Shown in pieces: positions 42,206-53,986 of a stretch of DNA of 64,000 nt. Each line of letters opens with the position of its first letter. Within the stretch, counting starts at the first letter, position 1. The notes below the pieces were generated by a model. It saw nothing but the letters and a program-made list of their open reading frames with translations. It did not search any database and was not told where the DNA came from. The stretch is from Elephas maximus indicus (Eukaryota; Chordata; Mammalia; Proboscidea; Elephantidae): contig NC_064819.1 of the NCBI RefSeq assembly GCF_024166365.1, positions 570,501 through 634,500 of the forward strand, read 5' to 3'. A program made the position numbers and the translations under genes.

Positions 42206-42434
42206 GCAGAGGCTGCTCTCAGGACTTCTATGCAGAGCACCCGTCTCTCCGATACCCTCTGGAGATTTCTGCACCTTCAGGGAGGCTGATGTGCCAGTTT
42301 AAGCTGGTTGCCCTAGTGGGCTATCTGGTTCGTCTCTCCATCGAGTCCATCCAGATAGAAGCAGACAACTGTGTCACCGACTCCTTGACCATTTACGACT
42401 CGCTCTTGCCAATCCGGAGCACCATATTATACAG
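42206..42434 (+). CDS. TMPRSS7: TMPRSS7 coding exon 7 (first CUB domain)
   Basis: Completes Gly231, encodes residues 232-306 (RGCSQDFYAEHPSLRYPLEI, SAPSGRLMCQFKLVALVGYL, VRLSIESIQIEADNCVTDSL, TIYDSLLPIRSTILY) and gives two bases of Arg307. This is most of CUB1, an extracellular beta-sandwich used for protein contacts. Three of the four canonical cysteines lie here (C234, C260, C286). DSLTIYDSL is the usual CUB Y-D signature region. The strong acceptor is followed by a second cag four bases on, which would break the frame. Donor ag|gtacta, phase 2. Confidence 0.95.
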
Positions 42435-42555
42435 GTACTATGCAGGGACTCTTTGTTGAAGAGTGAAAAGGCTTTTCCAAGTCTCTATTTTGCAATATCT
42501 GGATTCCCTTGGGTTTTTTTTTTTTTTTTTTTTAACCATTTCTGTGTACAATCAT

Positions 42556-42725
42556 GGAAACCCTGGTGGCATAGTGGTTAAGTGCTACGGGTGCTAACCA
42601 AAAGGTCAGCAGTTCGAATCCGCCAGGCACTCCTTGGAAACTCTATGGGGGAGTTCTACTCTGTCCTATAGGGTCACTATGAGTCGGAATCAACTCGATG
42701 GCAGTGGGTTTGGTTTGGTTTTTTG
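42556..42725 (+). mobile_element. AfroSINE, type A
   Basis: ggaaaccctggtggcatagtggttaagtgctacgg start, A box tggcatagtgg, B box agttcgaatcc, and gagtcggaatcaactcgatggcagtggg end. One of the best-preserved copies. Confidence 0.97.
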
Positions 42726-42788
42726 GTGTAAAATGATAAGGTCAAAGACTGACTCATGCCCTATTTAGTACCCCTTGAATAGCCAGAT

Positions 42789-42948
42789 GGAAACCCTGGT
42801 GGCTTAGTGGTTAAGAGCTACGGCTGCTAACCAAAGGTCAGCAGTTTAAACCCACCAGGCACTCCTTGGAAACCCTATGGGGCAGTTCTACTCTGCTGAT
42901 AGGGTCACTATGAGTTGGAATCAGCTCAATGGCTACGAGTTTGGTTTA
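42789..42948 (+). mobile_element. AfroSINE, type A, followed by (TTTA)n
   Basis: ggaaaccctggtggcttagtggttaagagctacgg start to ggaatcagctcaatggctacgagtttgg, then a (ttta)n stretch to about 42970. Confidence 0.96.
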
Positions 42949-45548
42949 TTTATTTATTTATTTTTTATTAGCCAGAGTCTGATATTTGTTTTTCACTTGT
43001 AGCAGATAAAATGAGTGCAGCAAGAACTCAGCCAATATTCCTGAAATATAAGAGGTTTTTGTTTGATTTTACTTTCTCTAATCACAATAAAGTCTGTTTC
43101 AATAGTGTGAGAATAGTCTGTGATAATGATTAGATAGCATTAGTAAACAATTATCATTTTTTTCTTTTTTTATTGTCCTTTAGATGAAGTTTTACAGAGC
43201 AAATTAGTTTCTCATTAAACAAGTAATATACACATTGTTTTGTGACATTGGTTGCCAACCCCATGACCTGTCAACATTCTCCCCTTCTCGACCTTGAGTT
43301 CCCCCTTACCAGCTTCCCTGTCCTTTCCTGCCTTCTTGCCCTTGCCCTGGGCTGGTGTGCCCATTTAGTCTTGTTTTGTTTATGGGCCTGTCTATCTTTG
43401 GCTGAAGGGTGAAACTCAGGAGTGACTTCAGTACTCATCTAAAATGACATCAGGAGCCATACTCTTGGGGTTTCTCCAGTCTCTGTCAGACCAGTAAGTC
43501 TGGTCTTTTTTTTTGGTGTGTGTGTGAGTTAGAATTTTATTCTACATTTTTCTCCAGCTCTGTCCGGGACCCTCTATTGGGATCCCTGTCAGAGCAGTTG
43601 GTGGTGGCAGCCAGGCACCATCTAGTTGTGCTGGACTCAGTCTGGTGGAGGATGTGGTAGTTGCGGTCCGTTAGTCCTTTGGACTAATCTTTCCCTTGTG
43701 TCTTTGGTTTTCTTAATTCTCCCTTGCTCCAGGTGGGTTGGGACTAGTGGAGTATCTTAGATGGCTGCTCATGAGCTTTTAAGACCCCAGATGCTACTCA
43801 CCAAAGTAGGATGTAGAACTTTTTCTTTATAAACTATGTTATGCCAGTTGAGCTAGATGTTCCCTGAGACCATGGTCCCCACAGCCCTTAGCCCAACAAT
43901 TCCATCCCTCAGGGAGTTTGGATGTGTTTATGGAGCTTTCATGACCTTGCCTTGGTGAAATTGTGCTGACTTCCCTAGTATTGTGACTGTCTTATCCTTC
44001 AGCAAAATTACCACTTATCTATTGTCTATTTAGTGTTTTTCCTTCCCCACCCCTCCCCTCCCTCATAACCATCAAAGATTGTTTGTTTCTCTGTGTAAAC
44101 CTTTTCATGAATTTTTATAATAGTGGTCTTATACAGTGTTTGTCCTTGTGTGATTGACTTATTTCACTCAGCATGATGCCCTCCAGATTCATCCATGTTG
44201 TGAGATGTTTCACAGACTCATCATTGTTCTTTATCATAGTGTAGTATTCCATTGTTTGTTTACCCATTCATCTGTTGATGGGCATTTAGGTTGTCTTCAT
44301 CTTTTTGCTATTGTGAATAATGCTGCTATGAACATGGGTGTGCATAAGCCTATTCATGTGATGGTTCTTATTTCTCTAGGATCTATTCTTAGGAGTGGGA
44401 TAGCTGAATCATATGGTATTTCTATTTCTAGCTTTTTAAGGAAGCTCCATATCATTTTCCAAAATTATTGTGCTGTTTTGCATTCCCACCAGCATTGCAT
44501 AAGAGTTCCAGTCTCCTGCAGCCTCTCCGACATTTGTTATTTTCTGTTGTTTTGATTTCTGCCGGTAATGTCAGAAATGTGCCGTTTTGATTTGCATTTC
44601 TCTACTGGCTAGTGATGCGAGCATTTCCTCATGTGTCTGTTAGCCCCTTGAATGTCTTCTTTGAAGTGTCTGTTCATATCCTTTGCCCATTTTTTAAATG
44701 GATTATTTGTCTTTTATTGTAGAAGTGTTGGATTTTCCTATAGATTTTAGAAATTAGACCTTTGTTGGATTTGTCATAGCCAAATTTTTTTTCTCGGTCT
44801 GTTGGTTCTCTTTTTACTCTTTTGGTGAAGTCTTTTGGTGAGCATAAGTGTTTAATTTTTAGAAGATACCGGTTAGCTAACTTATATTCTGGTATGTGCA
44901 TATGGTTAGTTATTTATGCAGTGTATTAGGGCCTCTAGAGTTGATCCTATTTTTTCTTCCAAGATCTTTATAGTTTTTGTTTTATATTTAGGTCTTTGAT
45001 CCATTTTGAATAAGTTTTTGAGTACGGTGTGAGGTATGGGTCCTGTTTCATTTTTTTTGCAGATGAACATAGAATTTTGCCAGCATTATTTATTAAAAAG
45101 ACTGTCTTTTCCCCTCTTAATGGATTTTGGGCTTTCGTCAAAGACCAGGTGGATGGATTTACATCTGGGCTCTGTTCCTTTGGTCAATGTATCTGTCATT
45201 GTACCAGTACCAGGCTGTTTTGACTACTGTAGCTATATAGCAGGTTCTGAGGTCAGATAGTACCAGTCCTCCTGTGTGATTCTTTTTCTTCCATAGTGCT
45301 TTACTTATCCGGGCATCTTTCCTTTCTGTTTGAAGTTCATGATTAGTTTTTTCATTTCTTTAAACAATGCTGTTGGTATTTGGATTGGGATTATGTTGTA
45401 TTTGTAGATTGATTTGGGTAGAATTGACGTTTTCATAATGTTGAGTCTACCTATCCATAAGCATGGTATGTTTTCTCATTTATGCAAGGCTCTTGGTTTC
45501 TTGCAGTAGTGTTTTGCAGTTTTCTTTGTATAGGTGTTTTCCATCCCT

Positions 45549-45709
45549 AACAACAACAAAAACTCATTGCTGTCTCTTCCTATTGATAGCGACCATATAG
45601 GACAGAGTATAACTGCCCCATAGGGTTTCCAAGGAGCAGCTGGTGGATTTGAACTGCTGACTTCTTGGGTTAGCAGCCCAAAGCTTAACTACTGTGCCAA
45701 CAGGGCTCC
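45549..45709 (-). mobile_element. AfroSINE, type A, in L1 ORF2
   Basis: caacaacaaaaactcattgctgtctc tail; ends gccaacagggctcc. CATCCCT lies on both sides (45542-45548 and 45713-45719), a short target duplication. Confidence 0.94.
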
Positions 45710-46071
45710 ATTACATCCCTGGTTAGATTTATTCCTAAGTGTTTTTTTAGGGGCTATTATAAATGGTATTGATTTGGTGATTTCCTTTTCATCATTTTCT
45801 TTATTGGTGTGTAGGAATCCAACTGAGTTTTTAAAGTCAATCTTGTATCCTGCTACTCTGCTGAATCTTTCTTAGTTCCAGTAATTTTCTTGTGGAGTCT
45901 TTTGGGTTCTCAAGTATCATGCCATCTGCAAACAGGGACGGTTTTACTTCTACCTTACCAATTTGGATGTCCTTTGTTTCTTTTTCTTGCCCTACTGCGC
46001 TAGCCAGGACTTCCACCACTATGTTAAATAGGAGTAGTGATAGAGAGCATCATTGTCTTGTTTCTGTTCTC

Positions 46072-46239
46072 AAAACCCAAAAACCAAACCATTGCTGTCA
46101 AGTCGATTTGGACTCATAGCGACTCTGTAGGACAGAGTAGAACTGCCTCATACAGTTTCCAAGGAGGCCTGGTGGATTTGAACTGCCGAACTTTTGGTTA
46201 GTAGCCATAGGTCTTAACCACTATGCCACTAGGGTTTCC
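46072..46239 (-). mobile_element. AfroSINE, type A, in L1 ORF2
   Basis: aaaacccaaaaaccaaaccattgctgtcaagtcg tail; ends gccactagggtttcc. CTGTTCTCA flanks it on both sides. Confidence 0.95.
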
Positions 46240-46377
46240 TCCTGTTCTCAGGGGAATGTTTTCAGCTTCTGTTAAGAATGTCGTTGGCTGTTGGTTTTGT
46301 ATAGATGCCCTCTGTTATGTTGAGGCATTTTCCTTGTATACCTGTTTTACTGAGAGTTTTTAGCAGGAATGTGTGTT

Positions 46378-47300
46378 TGAAGTAGAGAAAGTACATTTTC
46401 TCTAGTGTGTTAATATTAAAGTAGAGGGAATATATTTTCTAGTTTATTTTAGTATAACTGTATAAGCTGTGATTAATCTCTAGTCTTTGGAAAATGGCGC
46501 AGGTTCTGGTCAAGATATGGCTGAGCAGCCTGTTCCACTCTTAACATAACAAACACCCTAATACCTTGCAACATGTTTTCTCCTATTCACAATGGGTAAT
46601 TGAGAGCTTGACATAACTAATGCCATAATGATGCTTTAAGTAATCTCTAAAAACATGTTTATTGCACCAGCTACACCAGTCTCATCCAGAGGGGTGCAGA
46701 GCTCTCTCAGCTCCTGTGGCCTTGGCCTCTCTTCTCTTCTTTGTTCTCTTGAGAAACAGCCTTCAGTCTGCAAGATGGCAGCTAGAAAACCTGCCTGGCA
46801 CTTTTGATCTGCAGCTTTCTTTCTTGCTCATCTCAGTCAAAGTGGTCTTGGCAGAGAGAGATTCTTATGTAAGTTTTTTTTTTCCAGCCTGTTGCAAACA
46901 TACAGATTAGAGTCCAGATGTCTGACATGCATATCTTTAGTTTAATAAAGAGTTTCTTGTAGTTGTTTTGTGATGTATAAGACCATCTGTGGGCTACGTG
47001 CTTAAAAGCATCAGGTAACCCCTGACCTTCCCCCTATAAAGCCCTCCCACTAGCTCTTTAGAATCAAAAAGAATTTGGGAGAGATTTTCCCCCTTCTGTC
47101 TCTTTTTTGTCTCTTGGAAACTCTATGGGGCAGTTCTACTTTGTCCTATAGGGTCAGTATGAGTTGGAATCGACTCGTCTGCAATGGGTTAATGGGTCTT
47201 TTGGATACCGGTATTCAATAAAGCCCTCTTGCTGCTTACCTCCTCCTGTCTCAGTTTGGCTTTGTGGCACATGGCTCAAATACACGATTTGCAGTAACCA
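46378..47300 (+). mobile_element. Solo LTR with 4-bp duplication, sense to TMPRSS7
   Basis: 923 bp including a SINE piece (47115-47198). Starts TGAAGTAGAG, ends GCAGTAACCA, and is flanked by TGTT at 46374-46377 and 47301-47304. Removing it gives ggaatgtgtgttgtactttatc, which aligns to the uninterrupted L1 at about 4520-4550 (ggaatgggtgttggactttgtc), confirming both ends. On the + strand it has a TATA-like ctataaa (47034-47040) and AATAAA (47217-47222). It could act as a promoter or polyadenylation site within the gene. The 4-bp duplication fits a class I ERV. No viral genes. Confidence 0.85.
47115..47198 (+). mobile_element. AfroSINE 3' half inside the LTR
   Basis: cttggaaactctatggggcagttctactttgtcc to gagttggaatcgactcgtctgcaatggg: the 3' half of a type A SINE between the LTR's TATA box and its AATAAA. 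Confidence 0.92.
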
Positions 47301-47526
47301 TGTTGTACTTTATCAAATGCGTCAATTGAAATGATCATGTGATTCTTTTCTCTTGTTTTTTTTTTTTTAAATGTGGTAGATTAAGTTGAATGTTTTTCTA
47401 ATGTTGAACCATCCTTGCATATCTGATATGAATCCCACTTGGTTGGGGTGTATTATTTTTTTTAACATGATGCTGGATTCTATTGGCTAGAATTTTGCTG
47501 AGAATTTTCGCATCTGTATTCCTGAC

Positions 47527-47692
47527 GGAGCCCTGGTGGCACAGTGGTTAAGAGCTTGGTTGCTAACCAAAAAGTCACAGTTTGAATCCACCAGCTGCTC
47601 CTTGCAAACCCTATGGGGCAGTTCTGCTCTCTCATAGGGTCCCTGTGAGTCAGAATTGACTCAATGGCAACAAGTTTGGTTTTTTAAAAAAA
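47527..47692 (+). mobile_element. AfroSINE, type A, in L1 ORF2
   Basis: ggagccctggtggcacagtggttaagagcttgg start; ends gagtcagaattgactcaatggcaacaag with an A-rich stretch. Confidence 0.95.
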
Positions 47693-49779
47693 TATATTAA
47701 TGAGAGCTATTGGTCTGTAATTTTCTTTTTTTGTGCTGTCTTTGCCTGGTTTTGGTATCAGGGTTACACTGGCTTCATAGAATAAATTTGGAAGTATCCC
47801 TGCCTTTTCTATGTTCTGAAATAGTTTGAGTAGTACTGGCACAAGCTCTTCTCTGAATATTTGGTAGAATTCTCCAGTGAAGCCATTTGGGTCAGGGCTT
47901 TTTTGTTGTTGTTATTGGGAGTTTTTTTTTTTTTTTTTTAATTACTGTTTCAGTCTCTTCTCTTGCCATGAGTCTGTTCAGATTTTCGACCTCAGTTTGT
48001 GTTAGTTTAGGTAGGTAGTGTGTTTCTAGAAATTTGTCCATTTCCTCTAGGTTTTCAAATTTGTTGGAGTATAGTTTTTCATACTCTTCTGTTATGATCC
48101 TTTTTATTTCATTTGGGTCTGTTGTAATGTCCTCATTTCGTTTTTTATTTGGGTTATTTGTGTCTTCTTGTTTTGTTTTTCTGTCAATTTGGCCAATGGT
48201 TTGTCAATTTCGTTGGTCCTCTCAAAGAACCAACTTTTGGTTTTGTTGGTTCTTTCTACTGTTTTTCTATTCTTTATTTCATTTATTTCTGCTCTGGTCC
48301 TTTTTTTTTTCTGTTGGCTGTGGGTTTCTTTCACTGTTCTCTTTCTTTTTGTTCAAGTTGTATAGCTAATGTTTTGATTTTGTCCCTTTCTTCTTTTTTG
48401 ATGTGTACATTTATAGCTATAAATTGACATTTGAGCAGTGCCTTTGCTGTGTCTCAAAGGTTTTGGTATGATGTGTTTTCATTCTCATTTGATTCTAGAC
48501 ATTTTTTATTCTATCTTTGATTTCTTCTATTAACTGGTAGTTTTTAAGCAAGGTGTTATTCAGTTTCCATGTATTTGAATTTTTTCCTTGCTCTTCCTGC
48601 TGTTAATTTCTATTTTTATGGTGTTGTGATCAAAGAAGATGCTTTGTATTATCTCAGTATTTTGGAATTTGTTGAGAGCTGCTTTGTGGCCTGAGATGTG
48701 GTCTATTCTGGGGAATGTTCCATGTATGTTGGAAAAGAATGTATACTTTGCTGCTGTTGGGTGAGGTGTTCTATATGTCTGTGAGGTCAAGTTGGTTAAT
48801 TGTGGCATTTAGATCTTGTGCATCTTTTTGGGTTTTTTTTTCCCTAGATGTTCCGTCCTTTACTGAGAGTGGTGTGTTGAAGTCTCCTACTATTATTGTG
48901 GAACTGTCAGTTTCTCTTTTCAGTGCTGTTAGAGTTTGTGTTGTGTATTTTGGAGCCTCGTCATTGGGTGCGTAGATATTTATTACGGTTATGTCCTCAT
49001 GTTGGATTGTTCTTTTAATCGTTATATAATGTCTTTCCTTGTCTTTTATGATTGATTTTTTTTAAAGTCTATTCTATCTGAGATTAGTATTGCCACTCCT
49101 CCTCTTTTTTTGTTGTTGTTTGCTTGATATATTTTTTTCCACCCTTTGATTTTTAATAAATTTATGTCGTTGTTTCTAAGGTGTGCCTCTTGTAGACAGC
49201 ATATTGATAGGTCTTGATTTTTTATCCATTCTGTCCCACTCTGTCTCTTTATGAGTGCATTTAAGCCATTTACATTCAGTGTGATTATTGGTAGGTGTGA
49301 GTTTATTGCTGTCATTCTGTAATCCTTTTTATTTGGGTGCTGTTTTTGTTGTTGTTGTTGTTCGTCTTTCTCTCCTGTGCTGAATTCCTTTTGTTTGTGG
49401 ATTTTTTTTTCTTTTCTTTCATTTTTGTAGATTTTGTGTTTACTGAGACCTTACGTTTTCCTTCTTTATTTTGATGGGTAGGCTTGTTAACTTTTTTTGT
49501 CATTACTTTGAAATTTACCCCTATCTTTCTAAGTTTAAACTTGTCTTTTATTACTTGATATCACCTGGACTTCCTCTCCACCTGTCCATTTGAAATTTCT
49601 ATACCTATACCATTTATTCTCTGTTCTATTGTTCTGATGTTGTTGTCTCTGGTTTTCTGTCGTAAATTTTTTAGTTTTGTATTATCCTTGAGAGTTCATT
49701 ACCTATGTTGTTCTGGCTGATGTCTTGCATCCTACATTCAGGTTGTTGTCCGATATTGTTGGTTCTCTAACTGAAGTAC

Positions 49780-50760
49780 TTCCTTTAATAATTCTTGTAG
49801 GTTTGTTTTGGTTTTTACATATTCCCTTAATTTCTGTTTATCTGGAAATATCCTAATTTCACCCTCATACTTAAAAAAAAATAAAAAAATAAATTTTTTT
49901 TTTTTTTTTTTACTTGAGTGAGAGCTATCCAGGATATATTATTCTTGATTGGCAATTTTTTTCTTTCAAGGTTTTATGTATATCATCCCATTGTCTTCTT
50001 GCCTACACGGTTTCTGCTGAGTCATCAGAGCTTAGTCTTATTTTTTCCCCTTTGTATGGGACTTTTCGTTTTTCTCAAGCTGCTCTCAGGATTCTTTCTT
50101 TGTCTTTGATTTTGTTGAGTGTGATTATGATATGCCTTGGGAATTTTCTTTTGGAGTCTATCCTATATGGCACTCGTTGAGCCTTTTGCATGATATTAAG
50201 GAAGTTTTCTTTCAGCAAAAAATCAATGATCCTCTTTGTGTTTTCCGTTTTCTCCCCCTATTCTGGAACTCTAATCACACACAAATTTTTGCCTTTGATT
50301 GTATTCCACATCGTTCTCAGAGTTTCTTCATTCTTTTCTTTGATTTTTCCTCTAGGTGGTATCCAAGTATTTGTCTACAATTTCACTGATCTGTCTTCCA
50401 CTGTTTCAAATTTGCTCCTAAATCCTTCTCTCCATTTCTGAAATCTTGTTTATCTTTTGGATTTCTAGTTGCTGTTTTTGTATGATTTCCAGTTGTTTGT
50501 TTATTTTGACATTTTGTTCCTGTATTATTTTCCTGAATTCCTCCATTGCTTTGTCTGTGTTTTCCCTGGTTTTGTCTGTATTTTCCGTGATTTTGTCTAT
50601 TTTCCTTACTACCATCTGTGTTTTCTTTCATCTCTTGGACAGCCCTGAATATTAGAGTTTTGAATTCCCTATCAGGTAATTCCTGTGCCTTTTTTTCTAC
50701 CAGAAGGTCATCTGGTATTTTACTTTGGTCACTTTCTGGAGTCATCTGTCCTTTTTTAAA
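49780..50760 (-). pseudogene. L1 ORF1 remnant in intron 7
   Basis: The minus-strand frame at 50383-50745 begins MTPESDQSKIPDDLLVEKKA and contains a charged, Q/N/K-rich coiled-coil-like middle. The C-terminal RNA-binding part is decayed (about 50380-49800). Same organisation as 6790-7690. Confidence 0.82.
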
Positions 50761-51567
50761 ATATGTTTTGATATTATCTGCTATATTCAGGACATGCAGA
50801 AATTATTTTCTCTGTTTATTGATTATAGATTTATTTGTCTCATCCTCCTTTTTTGTTTTATTTTGTTGTGTCTGGGCAGGTGGGCCGGGAGTGCCTTGTT
50901 GCTTGCTCATCTATGGGCACAATACTACTGACCACCTTGTCCAGGTGGGCGGGGCTGGTTGCTCAGCTATGGTGCAGCAGGACAGGTCTAATGGGGGGAG
51001 AGAGGAGGGGATGGGTCATTTGCAGCATGTACGGGGGCAACGGGGCTGGGCCAAGGGCAGTGCAGGGTGGGGTCTGGTGGTCCACACTGACGTTGATCGG
51101 GGGCATGGCACTAGGTGCACAGGCATGATAGGCAGGACAGAAGGGAGCGGATGTGATGTGTAGAGCTAAGCAGATGAGAGAAAGAAGAGACAGAAGCAAA
51201 AAAAAAAAAAAAAGCAAAATAAAATGAAGGAAAAAAGTATATAAAATGGCAACATGGTAGCATTCAGTGGGTGAGTGTGGGGCAGACACGGTGAGGCTTT
51301 GAGCTGGTAGCTCTCTAGCCAAGTGGTGCTTTTTGGCCTGTTGAGAAGTGGCATCGGTGGCACACAGGGCTAGGTGGACAGGAGAAAGGAAAGGAAGGAA
51401 GGGAAAGACAGAGAAGAAAAAACAAACAAAACAACAACAACTGAAAAGAAATGTGGTGCTGGGAGAGCTAGCCTTTGGGACACGGGGTGGCAGTGAAGTA
51501 GTGGTAAGCTGATGTCTCTCTTGCTCTCAATGAGGGTCCAGTGATGGCCATCCAGGAACACTTTTAA
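50761..51567 (-). repeat. L1 5' UTR (truncated)
   Basis: Non-coding continuation upstream (minus strand) of ORF1. It shares ggtggccgggagtgccttgttg-like and gtgatgtgtagagctaa segments with 7900-8190. It enters the ga/aaag-rich monomer-type sequence and stops near 51567, before any full monomer array. Confidence 0.7.
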
Positions 51568-51773
51568 GTGGTAGTTACTGGATGAAAATTTCTGTGCCTC
51601 AGCTCCCCTCTATCTGTAGTGCCCTGTGGCCACTCACTGATGAAGACTTAGCTGACAGTGTCTGATTCACAAGAACTATAATGGCCCAGGAATTAAGGAA
51701 TTAGTGTCAGATAGAGGCCCACACCTCAAATCACCTATTACTTATGTACTTTTCTTCTGTTATCTGGTTTCAG

Positions 51774-51904
51774 AATCTGTGAACCCACAAGAACATTAAT
51801 GTCATTTGTTTCCACAAATAATCTCATGTTGGTGACGATTAAATCTCCTTATATACAGAGGCTGTCAGGAATCCGTGCATATTTTGAGGTCATTCCAGAA
51901 CAAA
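51774..51904 (+). CDS. TMPRSS7: TMPRSS7 coding exon 8 (end of first CUB domain)
   Basis: Completes Arg307, encodes residues 308-350 (ICEPTRTLMSFVSTNNLMLV, TIKSPYIQRLSGIRAYFEVI, PEQ) and gives one base of Lys351. It holds the fourth CUB1 cysteine (C309) and the closing GIRAYFEVIP strand, where CUB domains usually end GFxAxY. Strong donor a|gtaagt, phase 1. Confidence 0.95.
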
Positions 51905-52365
51905 GTAAGTCACCCTCAGAAATATTAGTTACGACACTCTAGCCTTCTCTTTCCTGATACTGTGCTGTCATACTCGTTGTCTTAGTAAGAGGCCCTGACT
52001 CAGGGTCCAGTTAGAAGAGAGAGATCTTATCCATTGTTACAGAGAGAATTTAGTGTAAATACCTGCTAACAGTATGAAGTTGTTAAGGAGGTAACTCAAA
52101 AGACAAAAAGAGGACTGTGAGGTATCTGGGAAGTAAAAAATGGAGGAAGCAGCTATCACCTCATGGGCTGGGGAAACAAAAGGAAAAGGTTGGAATTATT
52201 AACATTTAGAGCTTGATGGTGGGTTTCTGTAGAGTGAAACGCAGGCCTCTGAGGAAGGGGTGCTGCTTGGCTGGTGCTAGCATCTTTGAGTTAGAGGTGG
52301 GCACTAATAGATCTGAGACCTAGACCTTTGAGGAGTGTATGCCAGACAGCTAAGGCTAGTATCTT

Positions 52366-52563
52366 TGCCATCCAGTCAGTTCCAATTCATGGTGACTCCA
52401 TGTGTGTCAGAGTAGAACTGTGCTCCGTAGGGTTTTCAGTGGCTGATTTTTTTTTTGGACATAGATAGCCAGGCCTTTCTTACAAGGCATTTCTGTGTGT
52501 ACTTAAACCATCAACCTTTCCATCAGCAGTCTAGGTCATTAACCATTTGCACCACCCAGGGAC
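52366..52563 (-). mobile_element. AfroSINE, type C
   Basis: ttgccatccagtcagttccaattcatggtgactcc tail, tcttacaaggcatttctgtgtgtacttaaacc body, caccacccagggact end. Confidence 0.92.
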
Positions 52564-52747
52564 TATGGTATCTTTAAGGTAGATGAAATAAAGTGAAAGT
52601 TGGAAAAACTGCTACAAGATCCAGCTCTGCTATAGGAGGGAAGTGCCTCTGCAATGTAAAGAAGAGTTGCTGGGTTGATGATCACAAGCATAGGAGACAG
52701 ACAGGAAGCATTCTTTCTCCTCCAGCCTCCTGGTCTCCCTTTAAACC

Positions 52748-52872
52748 CACGACTCATAGCAACCCTACAGGACAGAGTAGAACTGCTCCATGGGGTTTCC
52801 AAGGCTGTAATGTCATCAGAAGCAGGCTGCCGCATCTTTCTCCCACTTAACCACTGCACCACCAGGACTCTT
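52748..52872 (-). mobile_element. AfroSINE, type B, internally deleted
   Basis: cccacgactcatagcaaccctacaggacagagtagaactgc, ggctgtaatgtcatcagaagcaggctgccgcatctttctccc, then directly ttaaccactgcaccaccaggactc. The B-box region is missing. Confidence 0.92.
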
Positions 52873-53649
52873 AGCCTTTCTTTAGTGCTCTTCTTGGCAG
52901 ATCCTAACAGGCAGACAGGTAGCAAAGGAGAAAAGGAGAGCTGTAGTTTGCAGCATCACAAAGTGGAGTAGAGAAGGTTGGGCGTAGAGCTGAGAGACAT
53001 TAGCTCAGTACCTGACACACTAGGCTGTCTCATGAATTCCCATTCATAGTAATCCATGTGAGTGCTACCCTAGAAAGGTCTTCGTGAAGCAAAACACCTC
53101 AGTCTTTGACACTGTGCTTTTCAAGTTTTCTGTCATAAGTTACAAGTATAGGGAAGAAGCAAAATCCAGAGGATTAAAGGCTTTTTTTGAGGTCAGACAA
53201 GGAGCAAAAAGGAACTTTACTTTCATTTCTCTCTTTTTTGAGTCGTGTTGGTGAAGTAAAACAACACAACACAAAACAAACCAGAAAGAGCTTTCACTAA
53301 AACTCTTAGCCTTTTTGTAATACTTGTTGCCTTGCGACTGGTCAAATCTCATAGATCATGTCTTGGGAAATTGTTAATGAGCCTTAACAAAGCCAAAGGA
53401 GTCAGAATGGGAGATGGAGTGAGGAGGGAAGAGGATTTGGCGTAAGTAGATGGTGATAACTCTAGGTTCATCTACATTTTAGGGAAGCAGCTTATTTTTA
53501 TAGGTTTTCTCCTTCAAATTATTAGAAAACCAAATAAAAATGTGATTATTTATTGAAAAAAATTGAGCTAGATATGTGGGCTGCAGCTGGGTAGTAAATA
53601 TCTCTAACTCAACAGTTTAAAATATGGCTATCTCAGATGTATTGTACTA

Positions 53650-53775
53650 GATCTGTTCACTCATTTGACAAATATTTATTGAGCATCTACTATATCCCAA
53701 GTGTTGGGGAAATAGCAGTAAACAAAATTGACAAAAATCAGTCTTTTCAAGGAATTCACATTCTAGCAGAATGAT
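53650..53775 (+). repeat. L2-like LINE 3' end
   Basis: caaatatttattgagcatctactatatcccaagtgttggggaaatagcagtaaacaaaattgacaaaaatc...ttcacattctagcagaatg is classic L2-type wording. Confidence 0.68.
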
Positions 53776-53986
53776 GACTGTATTTAGATGTCTTATTTAG
53801 AAAGAACAACATGCTACGTATGTTGGGCACATTTCTTGAACAAAATAAGCTGAGAGGTTTTTTAAATTTTAAACTATTTTTTTAAAGAAAGGAATAACAT
53901 CCTGCAGATATTTGTCCATAAATACATGGTTTGAAAACAAATCTAGAAGGTGAGAATAAGTCTTTTAGCTGTACATCTGTAGAGTG

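Larger units (their letters stand above)
44140..49315 (-). pseudogene. L1 ORF2 remnant in intron 7
   Basis: Endonuclease start (ITLNVNGLNALIKRQ, CCLQEAHL, GVAILISDRIDF) lies at 49046-49315. The later endonuclease part (PRIDHISGHKAALNK, FDHNTIKIEINSRKS) lies at 48560-48808. The RT region ([28 protein letters not shown]) lies at 45837-46019. The C-terminal region (NRYLLKIKHLCSPKDFTKRV) lies at 44674-44901. The third residue of the FADD metal-binding pair is changed to give FADG. Three SINEs and one LTR interrupt it. Not a host gene. Confidence 0.88.
43157..51567 (-). mobile_element. L1 LINE, nearly full length, antisense in intron 7
   Basis: Minus-strand order: 5' UTR (51567-50760, truncated), ORF1 (50760-49780), ORF2 (49315-44140) and 3' UTR (44140-43157) ending in poly-A. 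Insertions into it: SINEs at 45549-45709, 46072-46239 and 47527-47692, and an LTR at 46378-47300. Without them it is about 7 kb. The RT box reads FADG in place of FADD and frames are broken, so it is inactive. Confidence 0.93.
42435..51773 (+). other. TMPRSS7 intron 7
   Basis: 9.3 kb, the largest complete intron in the window, phase 2. It has two plus-strand SINEs (42556-42725, 42789-42948), then a nearly full-length antisense L1 (43157-51567) that itself carries three SINEs and a solo LTR. Without the transposons the intron would be about 0.6 kb. Acceptor ttatctggtttcag. Confidence 0.88.

Noticed and set aside
42206..42213. Alternative exon 7 acceptor at the second cag
   Set aside because: Use of the downstream cag would shift the frame. 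The first acceptor gives the expected GRGCSQ junction.
50618..51163. A 181-codon plus-strand open frame in intron 7
   Set aside because: Antisense to L1 ORF1/5' UTR, low-complexity composition, no splice context.
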